This document shows, piece by piece, positions 23,478 through 28,399 of a stretch of DNA of 28,399 nt. The notes beneath the pieces are model-generated. The model did not search any database. It was given only the letters and a program-made list of their open reading frames with translations, and was not told the origin of the DNA. A program made the translations under genes and the position numbers. The DNA comes from an uncultured Candidatus Saccharibacteria bacterium (GTDB taxonomy: Bacteria > Patescibacteria > Saccharimonadia > Saccharimonadales > UBA1547). The DNA lies in the NCBI GenBank assembly GCA_946886635.1, contig CAMPIW010000001.1, positions 1 to 28,399 on the forward strand, written 5' to 3'. Position 1 is the stretch's first letter, and every line of letters starts with the position of its first letter.

Positions 23478-24746
23478 TTAAAGATAGCGGGTACTTCCGA
23501 ACGGAATTTTGGTGTTTACATATAAGCCCGTCGCGAGCGTGTTGGCTGAATGCACCGTCCGTTCACCAAACCGCCTATTAAGTGTATCGATTACTCCCAC
23601 CACCTGGCGCTCACGACTAATTTCATCGGCAAAAAGACTCATCTGCGATTCTTCGTAATTAGTTAATTCGTAACAATGGATCCCTATTTCGCGAATATCG
23701 TCAGGCGCTCGTTGAAACAACTGAACAGCCTGTGCGTAAATTGATTGGTCGCTATAAAAGGGGAGGGGAGATAGGGTAGAGGCGTGCCAATAATTTCGGT
23801 TGAATGTTTTTGCGTATACATATACTCCCCTTGCCGCTTTCCCCTGCGTTCGCATACGACCTCCCACCGATTCACACAAATGATGCAATCGCTGTGTTAT
23901 TTCGCCGTGCGTTAAATCAAAACGCTCTAACACATACTGCCGGCCAACCCGTTGCGTTTTCGTTTCAATATCATCAACCTCAAACCCACGAAGACGCTTA
24001 TACCACCATTCACCCACGACACTTTTAAAAACCATTTTACGTAACGTCACCACGTCGGCCTCTAAAAATTGTAGGGGAGTATAGATACCGACGCTATTAA
24101 GGCGGTGTTCGTTGCGACTCGCAATGCCCGTTAAGTCTGTGAGTTTCAGGCTTTCCAGCACAGTATAAATATTGTGCGACGTTATAACATCCAACCCGTC
24201 GGGTTTATGCAGACTCGCCGCCGTTTTCGCTAAAAATCGATTTGTAGAAATGCCTATATTGCATTTCATCCACACCCCAATTTCATCTTTTAGGCGTTGT
24301 TTGATTTCATACCCAATTTCAACCAAATCTCTATCTGCAATACTATGGCTGGTTTGATGAAAATCAATCACCCCCTCATCAATACTTTTCATTGTGACGT
24401 GCGCCGAATAGTCGCGCATGATATCAAGCAGTTTATGATACACATAGCGATATTTCGACGGGTCACTTTCTAGTGCCACAATATCTGGACACAGTATTTT
24501 CGCCTCTTTTAGTTTCATCCCCACCTTCACCCCTTTTGCCTTTGCCTCATAACTGGCGGTGACAATCGCCGTTTTATCGGTACGACGATTCACAATCGCC
24601 ACTGGCTTTCCACGTAGCAATGGACGCGCTTGTTGCTCGACTGTCGCAAAACAACTATTTAAGTCGATGTGCATAATAAGCGGGCGCTCGGTATTAAATT
24701 CTTCGTGTCCCGGAAGCTCTGTATTGTTTAGTACGGTATCACTCAT
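23478..24746 (-). CDS. Y-family translesion DNA polymerase (DinB/UmuC-like)
   Basis: Error-prone polymerase for bypass of DNA damage. In 422 aa: the palm start IMHIDLNSCFATVEQQ with catalytic Asp28 and Phe33 at the steric-gate position, the fingers motif ASYEAKAKGVKVGM, the catalytic pair SIDEGVID (Asp123-Glu124), the thumb motif NIGISTNRFLAKTAASLHKPDGL, a helix-hairpin-helix TDLTGIASRNEHRLNSVGI, a little-finger domain and the tail VIDTLNRRFGERTVHSAN, which resembles UmuC/DinB C-termini. MSLFADE before the tail resembles a beta-clamp-binding QLxLF motif. Its start overlaps the upstream small gene by 8 nt. The DLN rather than DMD at the first motif and the tail are closer to UmuC/UvrX types than to DinB, so no symbol is given. 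Confidence 0.93.
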   Translation of the reverse strand: MSDTVLNNTELPGHEEFNTERPLIMHIDLNSCFATVEQQARPLLRGKPVAIVNRRTDKTAIVTASYEAKAKGVKVGMKLKEAKILCPDIVALESDPSKYRYVYHKLLDIMRDYSAHVTMKSIDEGVIDFHQTSHSIADRDLVEIGYEIKQRLKDEIGVWMKCNIGISTNRFLAKTAASLHKPDGLDVITSHNIYTVLESLKLTDLTGIASRNEHRLNSVGIYTPLQFLEADVVTLRKMVFKSVVGEWWYKRLRGFEVDDIETKTQRVGRQYVLERFDLTHGEITQRLHHLCESVGGRMRTQGKAARGVYVYAKTFNRNYWHASTLSPLPFYSDQSIYAQAVQLFQRAPDDIREIGIHCYELTNYEESQMSLFADEISRERQVVGVIDTLNRRFGERTVHSANTLATGLYVNTKIPFGSTRYL

Positions 24747-25005
24747 AGTGATCGGCCTCCATTGTTAAACGCCACGTTAAGCGCTCGCTATCAAACTCTA
24801 AACGATAGTCAGTTCCACCGTCGGTAACATCAAAGGCATGAATCGTTTTTATGCCATGGGGTAGGGGATGTCGCAACCCAAGTTCGGTCACCGTCACTTC
24901 TCGCCCATTCGCCCGCTTAAACTTAATTGGTTTACATGGGTGATGGCCTGTTTTAAATAAGGCTATCACCTGAACCGGTTCATTTAAAAAGATTTCGTCA
25001 TTCAT
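24739..25005 (-). CDS. Small beta-rich protein coupled to the Y-family polymerase
   Basis: An 88-aa protein starting MNDEIFLNEPVQVIALF and ending YRLEFDSERLTWRLTMEADHYE. Its stop overlaps the polymerase start by 8 nt, so translation is probably coupled and the two proteins likely work together. The pattern 'PVxV...P(I/V)xFKRxxGRxxxV...YRLEFDxxxxxWRL' is faintly similar to small proteins (DUF6504-like) found beside Y-family polymerases in Actinobacteria; this is a weak resemblance. No cofactor motif is visible. The start is uncertain: ATG at 25005 (GAGAAG about 10 nt upstream) gives 88 aa; the frame stays open to a TTG at 25176 (145 aa), but the added segment covers a strong hairpin and is basic and low in complexity. 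Confidence 0.65.
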   Translation of the reverse strand: MNDEIFLNEPVQVIALFKTGHHPCKPIKFKRANGREVTVTELGLRHPLPHGIKTIHAFDVTDGGTDYRLEFDSERLTWRLTMEADHYE

Positions 25006-25109
25006 ATTCAATACTTCTCGTTTAATTAATTCGAGAAACGATTTGCTTGAATTTTTCGCCCGTTTTCCCCTGCCCGTTTCTAGCACTGGAACCCGAAGAC
25101 GACCCGGGG

Positions 25110-25135
25110 CCCCTGCAAAAGCTTGCTTTTGTGGG
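25110..25135 (-). other. Stem-loop in the leader of the polymerase operon
   Basis: CAAAAGC and GCTTTTG (25116-25122 and 25125-25131) are perfect complements around a two-base loop and are flanked by CCCC and GGGG, which can extend the stem with a small internal bulge. No T run follows on either strand, so it is not a normal terminator. It lies about 110 nt upstream of the likely ATG at 25005. Confidence 0.55.
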
Positions 25136-25202
25136 GTGGGGTGAATGACCGTTCGCGAGGGACGCTTAATCCGCAAGGGGTCAGTGAGTATCGCGTGGTT
25201 AC

Positions 25203-25218
25203 TTCTAGTATACTAGAA
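25203..25218. promoter_or_regulatory. Perfect 16-bp palindrome with overlapping divergent -10 boxes
   Basis: TTCTAGTATACTAGAA is self-complementary over all 16 bases. It contains TATACT on the plus strand (25209-25214) and on the minus strand (25207-25212), so it can serve as the core of two opposed promoters: one for the coiled-coil gene at 25233, one for the Y-family polymerase unit. Such symmetry is also typical of a repressor operator. It is not a known LexA box (no GAAC-N4-GTTC or CTGT-N8-ACAG). Confidence 0.65.
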
Positions 25219-25232
25219 AGAGGAGGTATTTT

Positions 25233-25586
25233 ATGCAAAGTGACTTTGATTTATCCCACGTAACAAAACAAATCCAAAAGGATACGGCCGAAATAAAGGC
25301 CCTACGAAGCCAGGCGCAACATCAACAAGATATCGCTAACCAAAAATACCAAGAAGAAAACGCTCACAGCGGTGATCATTACAAAGCAGAAGCCGATCAT
25401 CTTGAGTCACGAGCCGACGAACTTGAAGGAAACGTTGAACAGTTGCAGGCAAACAAAGAGCGTCTCGAGGCTCGCATCGCCGAACTTGAAGGAAAGCGCA
25501 GTACTATCGACAAAGAACACACCGATAGACTCGCCCAGCTTGATAACGATATCGCCAAGTTACGCGGCAACGGCATGATGTTATAG
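25233..25586 (+). CDS. Small soluble coiled-coil protein
   Basis: A 117-aa, highly charged protein, almost wholly alpha-helical, with heptad-like patterns from about residue 10 to 110 (for example KAEADHLESRADELEGNVEQL and ERLEARIAELEGKR). There is no signal peptide, membrane segment or cysteine. An AGGAGG Shine-Dalgarno 6 nt before the ATG is among the strongest in the window; transcription from the TATACT in the upstream palindrome would start at or just before it. It is divergent from the Y-family polymerase unit. Low-complexity coiled coils give no family signal; function unknown. Confidence 0.8.
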   Translation: MQSDFDLSHVTKQIQKDTAEIKALRSQAQHQQDIANQKYQEENAHSGDHYKAEADHLESRADELEGNVEQLQANKERLEARIAELEGKRSTIDKEHTDRLAQLDNDIAKLRGNGMML

Positions 25587-25640
25587 AGCACCTAGTCAAA
25601 AGGGGTAATTTTTGGTAAAATCGTCATTGTACTCACATAT

Positions 25641-25717
25641 GGCAGCGTAGCTCAGTTGGTTAGAGCGCGAGACTCATAAGCTCGAGGTCACAAGTTCAAT
25701 TCTTGTCGCTGCTACCA
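25641..25717 (+). tRNA. tRNA with CAT anticodon, probably elongator Met, CCA encoded
   Basis: Cloverleaf with acceptor 25641-25647 paired to 25707-25713, D stem GCTC/GAGC, anticodon loop CTCATAA (CAT at 25675-25677), T stem ACAAG/CTTGT with loop TTCAATT, A73 at 25714 and CCA at 25715-25717. The first acceptor pair is G1-U72 and the last anticodon-stem pair is an A31-G39 mismatch. The initiator is excluded (no C1-A72 and no run of three G-C pairs in the anticodon stem). The sequence is most like elongator tRNA-Met, but the lysidine-modified tRNA-Ile(CAU) has the same loop and cannot be excluded. Confidence 0.92.
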
Positions 25718-25727
25718 AAATTATTAG

Positions 25728-25748
25728 GACCCACCGGCGGGTCTTTTT
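25728..25748 (+). terminator. Rho-independent terminator after the CAT tRNA
   Basis: GACCC and GGGTC (25728-25732, 25739-25743) form a stem with a six-base loop, followed by five Ts. It lies 10 nt after the tRNA CCA end. Confidence 0.85.
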
Positions 25749-25809
25749 ATTTGACCTGGCACCATAAGCGCTATACAATTTTCAGCAATACGTATATAAG
25801 GAGTACTCC

Positions 25810-26745
25810 ATGCCAAAACCCAACGTTAACACCCAAAACTCACCCGGCACTCTCGTGCTACAGTGGCTCACCTACGCGTTTTGGGGATGGCTCATTCTTG
25901 CCCTTATTTGGCTTGCGGCCGTTGTGCTTTCTAACTTCATTCTCGACGAACCAGTTTCAGAGATGATTCCATACGCCATTGCTGCCAGCTTTGTGCTGCT
26001 TCCACTTGCTTTTGTGACCGATCTTTTCTACCGCAAGCACGAACCACTAAAGAAAACTGGTGGAGCAGCCATTATAATGATCGTTCATGCTGTCATTTTT
26101 GCGCTACTCGGCATTGTTTCACTTATTGTTACCGTATTCACTGCGCTTAACTTAGCCATCGAAAGTGGCGGAACTGATGGCCGAATTGTTGCAATTTCTA
26201 CGCTCGCCTTCGCTACAGTCCTTTATGCTACGGCTTTCCTGCGCACTATCAACCCATTCAAAAACAATAAACCGCTTCTTATCTACGGCCTCTCGATGAT
26301 TGCGCTCACGGTACTGCTTCTCATCGCAGCTATCGTCGGCCCGCTTGCTAAAAGTGTTGCGACCCGCAACGACCGCCTTATCGAACAAAATATTTCATAC
26401 GTTGAAAGTGCCATTAGTAACTACGTTTCAGAAAATAAAGAACTTCCAAACTCGCTTGACGACCTACAAATTAATAACCGCGACGCTTCAGTGCTCGTTG
26501 AAAATGGCTTGATTGAATACAAGCAAGATCCAAGTGTCACGAAGACAACTATAACTGGCACCTCAACCGAACACCGCTATCAACTTTGTGTCGAGTACAG
26601 CCACGAAAAAACCGACTCTTACTACGACCACCAGCCAGAGGAAGAGTACGGGACCTACATTTCAACATCATCCCATGATGCAGGAAAAGAATGTTACAAA
26701 CTTCAAGCTACAACCTACGGGTTTGGTGCTAGTATCGACAAATAA
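25810..26745 (+). CDS. Polytopic membrane protein with a pilin-like outer domain
   Basis: A 311-aa protein with five predicted transmembrane helices (about 18-40, 52-70, 86-112, 126-144, 156-178). The basic loops RKHEPLKK and the one around 150-154 place the N-terminus inside and the 130-residue C-terminal domain outside. That domain begins NISYVESAISNYVSENKELPNSLDDL, close in pattern to the start of pseudopilin heads ('A-(I/L)-x-x-Y-x-x-x-N-x-x-(Y/L)-P-x-S-L-x-x-L'), and has two cysteines (260 and 295). The helical part may belong to a DUF5671-like family common in CPR bacteria; this is not certain. The ATG follows AAGGAG by 6-7 nt. A strong terminator follows. Function unknown. Confidence 0.75.
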   Translation: MPKPNVNTQNSPGTLVLQWLTYAFWGWLILALIWLAAVVLSNFILDEPVSEMIPYAIAASFVLLPLAFVTDLFYRKHEPLKKTGGAAIIMIVHAVIFALLGIVSLIVTVFTALNLAIESGGTDGRIVAISTLAFATVLYATAFLRTINPFKNNKPLLIYGLSMIALTVLLLIAAIVGPLAKSVATRNDRLIEQNISYVESAISNYVSENKELPNSLDDLQINNRDASVLVENGLIEYKQDPSVTKTTITGTSTEHRYQLCVEYSHEKTDSYYDHQPEEEYGTYISTSSHDAGKECYKLQATTYGFGASIDK

Positions 26746-26761
26746 CGATAGTACTTCAAAT

Positions 26762-26793
26762 AAAAATCTCCGCCGTTATAGCGGAGATTTTTT
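26762..26793. terminator. Bidirectional rho-independent terminator
   Basis: TCTCCGC and GCGGAGA (26767-26773, 26781-26787) form a stem with a seven-base loop, flanked by five As on the left and six Ts on the right. It lies between two convergent genes (membrane protein and SPW gene) and can serve both. Confidence 0.9.
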
Positions 26794-26807
26794 AATACGC
26801 GTACCTA

Positions 26808-27194
26808 CTATTCGCTTCGAAGTGCTGGATCGCTTGGTTGTGTCTGTGAAAAAATCACTACCAAAATCACCGCTATACCCACTGCAACGTGTGGCACCCA
26901 TACGTTCCAAGCCTCTGTAGAAAATCCGAAGATAAACGGAGAGAGCAACAAGAACACCGATGCAACCACGTCAATAATTAAGTGGTATGGCATACCGAGC
27001 ACTTTAATAAGCCCCCATTCATATTTTGTAAATAAACTGTAGAGGAACAAACCGGCACCAAGTACCATTGGAATAATCACCGCAGCGCCACCAACTTCGG
27101 AAAAACCGAACAGCATTGGTGCGAGAAGTAGAGCGATAGCGACAATATAGTCGAGTGCTCCGTGTACTTTAGTTGGAATAAATCGATAGCTCAT
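26808..27194 (-). CDS. SPW-repeat-like membrane protein
   Basis: A 128-aa protein with four hydrophobic helices arranged as two similar halves: HGALDYIVAIALLLAPMLFGFS (about 11-32) and YHLIIDVVASVFLLLSPFIFGFS (about 70-92), each ending in P-x-x-FGFS, followed by a second helix (38-55 and 98-115). This internal duplication is typical of the SPW repeat family of unknown function. The ATG at 27194 has AAAGGAG about 7 nt upstream. It is divergent from a Crp/Fnr-family regulator and shares the 97-bp gap that holds an inverted repeat, so it is a candidate target of that regulator. Confidence 0.8.
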   Translation of the reverse strand: MSYRFIPTKVHGALDYIVAIALLLAPMLFGFSEVGGAAVIIPMVLGAGLFLYSLFTKYEWGLIKVLGMPYHLIIDVVASVFLLLSPFIFGFSTEAWNVWVPHVAVGIAVILVVIFSQTQPSDPALRSE

Positions 27195-27250
27195 AAGGGC
27201 TCCTTTATTAAATGTGTACCCTTATAGTAAGCCTCCCTTAAGTAAGTGTA

Positions 27251-27266
27251 TGTAAGCTATCTTACA
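27251..27266. promoter_or_regulatory. Putative Crp/Fnr-family operator
   Basis: TGTAAGCTATCTTACA is made of two perfectly complementary 6-bp half-sites around 4 bp, the size and spacing of Crp/Fnr-type sites. It overlaps the expected -35 position of the regulator promoter, whose -10 is TACAAT at 27276-27281 (10 nt before the ATG). Further TAAG/CTTA pairs occur at 27221-27231 and 27237-27246 in the same gap. Autoregulation and control of the divergent SPW gene are inferred. Confidence 0.6.
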
Positions 27267-27291
27267 AACTTCTGCTACAATACAGCCTAGT

Positions 27292-27921
27292 ATGAATACT
27301 GTGGAATACATTCAAAAATTTCCCGTAAAGCGGTTTCAAAGAGGGGAGATACTCCTTCAAAAAGGCGATCCGCTTGAATATATCATGGCAATTCGCGAAG
27401 GCTATGTAAAAGCCACCTCTATTAGTGACGGCGGTATTGAGCGCCTTTTATGGATTGCCGGACGCTATGACTTCGCACCGGTTGAGCAGCTTTTTTCAAA
27501 GCAAGGGAAGGCGCGCTTTTTTTACACTGCACTCACCGATGGTCATTACTACGAAGTAGACCGCGCTGAATTAATCACCAAAGCCCATGATCACCCTTCG
27601 GTAATGGCCGATATTGCGCACGGCATGTCAGAACATTACGATGATTTTTTGCAGCGCATTGATACAATCGATGGGCTCAGTGTCCGTGAGCGACTTTTAA
27701 AAACGCTGTACTACTTGGCGCAGCGCTTTAGCGCAAGTAGTGACGTCAACCTGTATGAACAAGGGCTTCAAATCACCCATCAAGACCTTGCCGGCATGAT
27801 TGGTTCAACCCGAGAAACAACGTCGATTACCCTGAGCGAATTACGTAACGAAGGCTTTGTGAATTACGACCGTAAATGCTTTATCATTCATACCGATAAA
27901 ATACTCGCGGTTATTGACTAA
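27292..27921 (+). CDS. Crp/Fnr-family transcriptional regulator
   Basis: A 209-aa regulator with the two-domain Crp layout: an N-terminal beta-roll (about residues 10-95, from KRFQRGEILLQKGDPLEYIMAIREGYVKA), a long dimer helix (about 100-125) and a C-terminal winged helix-turn-helix (LQITHQDLAGMIGSTRETTSITLSELRNEGFV, about 159-190), where the recognition helix begins with STRETTS. The usual cyclic-nucleotide pocket sequence is not evident, and the only cysteine (196) is in the C-terminal wing, so an Fnr iron-sulfur cluster is excluded. The inducer is unknown. It is divergent from the SPW membrane gene and has a palindromic site over its own -35 region. Confidence 0.9.
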   Translation: MNTVEYIQKFPVKRFQRGEILLQKGDPLEYIMAIREGYVKATSISDGGIERLLWIAGRYDFAPVEQLFSKQGKARFFYTALTDGHYYEVDRAELITKAHDHPSVMADIAHGMSEHYDDFLQRIDTIDGLSVRERLLKTLYYLAQRFSASSDVNLYEQGLQITHQDLAGMIGSTRETTSITLSELRNEGFVNYDRKCFIIHTDKILAVID

Positions 27922-27940
27922 AAATTTAGATAAAATAAAG

Positions 27941-27965
27941 AGGGGAGTGGTGTTCTCCCCTTTTT
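27941..27965 (+). terminator. Rho-independent terminator of the Crp/Fnr gene
   Basis: AGGGGAG and CTCCCCT (27941-27947, 27955-27961) form a seven-base stem with a seven-base loop followed by Ts. It lies 20 nt after the stop codon. Confidence 0.9.
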
Positions 27966-27988
27966 GCTGTCCCCTACTAAGGGCTTAA

Positions 27989-28123
27989 TTAAAGACCAAT
28001 TCGTGCTTCACGGTGTGATAAAAAATCACGTAATTCTTCGTTTGTTCGTGGACGATCCCAGGTTGCGAGTTGTAAAACTTCACTTAGTGTCACGGGTTCG
28101 ACGCTTGCTTGAGTTGATTCCAT
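27989..28123 (-). CDS. Small protein of 44 aa
   Basis: An unlisted short frame read directly from the sequence: MESTQASVEPVTLSEV... ending in DFLSHREARIGL and TAA. It is acidic-to-neutral, without membrane segment or cysteine, and the part WDRPRTNEELRDFL looks like a short amphipathic helix. It is supported by a consensus promoter (TTGACA-N17-TAATAT on the minus strand) about 45 nt upstream and by AAAGG about 12 nt before the ATG. It ends about 24 nt from the terminator of the convergent regulator gene. No family recognised; it could instead be a small RNA with a chance frame. Confidence 0.6.
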   Translation of the reverse strand: MESTQASVEPVTLSEVLQLATWDRPRTNEELRDFLSHREARIGL

Positions 28124-28166
28124 ATTGTTAAGTTGCCTTTTTTTGTTTTTATTGGTTTATGTATTT

Positions 28167-28195
28167 ATATTAGCATAAGCTTGATTATTTGTCAA
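28167..28195 (-). promoter_or_regulatory. Consensus sigma-70 promoter of the 44-aa gene
   Basis: On the minus strand TTGACA (28190-28195), a 17-nt spacer and TAATAT (28167-28172). This is the best match to the sigma-70 consensus in the window; the start would lie near 28160, giving a leader of about 37 nt. Confidence 0.75.
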
Positions 28196-28214
28196 TACCT
28201 ACTGCCTCTCTCTT

Positions 28215-28244
28215 TTGACGACCCTGTCGCGCTTATGGTATAAC
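28215..28244 (+). promoter_or_regulatory. Promoter of the terminal membrane protein gene
   Basis: TTGACG (28215-28220), an 18-nt spacer and TATAAC (28239-28244). The start would be near 28251, about 27 nt before the ATG at 28278. It is back to back with the promoter of the 44-aa gene. Confidence 0.6.
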
Positions 28245-28277
28245 ATAGCATAGAGGAACTCTAAAAAATAGAAATAA

Positions 28278-28399
28278 ATGGACATACTTACCTCCCTGGC
28301 AATCGTAGCCTTCGCTGCACTTATCCACGCGAGTTTTCAACTCAGCGTGAGCGTTCTGACCCTCTTAAGTGGCCATGCTATTGGCGCAAAGAAATCACG
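28278..28399 (+). CDS. Membrane protein, N-terminal part (runs off window)
   Basis: Only 40 codons are present. The N-terminus MDILTSLAIVAFAALIHASF and the following QLSVSVLTLLSGHAIGAKK form one or two hydrophobic helices without a signal-peptidase site, so a polytopic membrane protein is likely. A GAGGAA lies 19 nt before the ATG, too far for a normal Shine-Dalgarno. A TTGACG-N18-TATAAC promoter is upstream. No family can be assigned from this fragment. Confidence 0.6.
   Translation, partial: MDILTSLAIVAFAALIHASFQLSVSVLTLLSGHAIGAKKS

Noticed and set aside
28253..28258. GAGGAA as Shine-Dalgarno for the terminal membrane gene
   Set aside because: It lies 19 nt from the ATG at 28278, too far for normal pairing, and no closer start codon in that frame is available.

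Overview
The window looks like a chromosomal segment of a small-genome bacterium of the Candidate Phyla Radiation, most probably Saccharibacteria (TM7) or a close relative. This is inferred from gene content and layout: a type IV pilus cluster (pilB, pilC, pilM, pilN, pilO) with no outer-membrane secretin, single-domain or shortened versions of TilS and TsaB, very tight gene packing, and a surface protein with Cys-RNPET-Cys repeats. TGA, TAA and TAG all end genes here, so the standard bacterial code applies. No marker in the window proves the phylum.

Layout. 1-5101: partial ftsH, tilS and a Bcp-type peroxiredoxin run on the minus strand; a divergent acyltransferase-like membrane gene is followed by a convergent GT39-like glycosyltransferase. 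5227-6639: tRNA-Pro(TGG), an endonuclease/exonuclease/phosphatase-family protein and a type IV prepilin. 6643-9142 (minus): rny, broken in frame by one TAA codon between its KH and HD domains, then tsaB and tsaE. 9203-14750 (plus): pilB-pilC and pilM-pilN-pilO plus a 100-aa membrane protein, which together build the inner-membrane pilus motor and alignment complex. 14790-17555: a PRC-barrel protein, then recX and recA (minus), then a second prepilin divergent from recA. 17561-23415 (minus): a bacterial PH-domain membrane protein, ruvB, ruvA, ruvC, a lamin-tail surface protein and yebC, with a degenerate transposase-like gene on the opposite strand between ruvA and ruvC. 23478-25586: a Y-family DNA polymerase with a small coupled partner gene, divergent from a coiled-coil gene across a perfect 16-bp palindrome. 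25641-28399: tRNA(CAT), a polytopic membrane protein with a pilin-like outer domain, an SPW-type membrane protein divergent from a Crp/Fnr-family regulator, a 44-aa small ORF with a consensus promoter, and the start of another membrane protein.

Two themes link the window. One is DNA repair and recombination (recA, recX, ruvABC, the Y-family polymerase) beside type IV pilus genes, which together could serve DNA uptake or attachment to a host. The other is gene expression: at least ten genes have a TATAAT-like -10 box ending 6-8 nt before the start codon and no Shine-Dalgarno sequence. That geometry puts the transcription start at the start codon and predicts leaderless mRNAs, while other genes (rny, recA, yebC, the coiled-coil gene, the SPW gene) carry clear Shine-Dalgarno sites.

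No CRISPR array, insertion sequence, prophage, rRNA or replication origin was seen, and no stretch longer than 300 bases lacks a gene.
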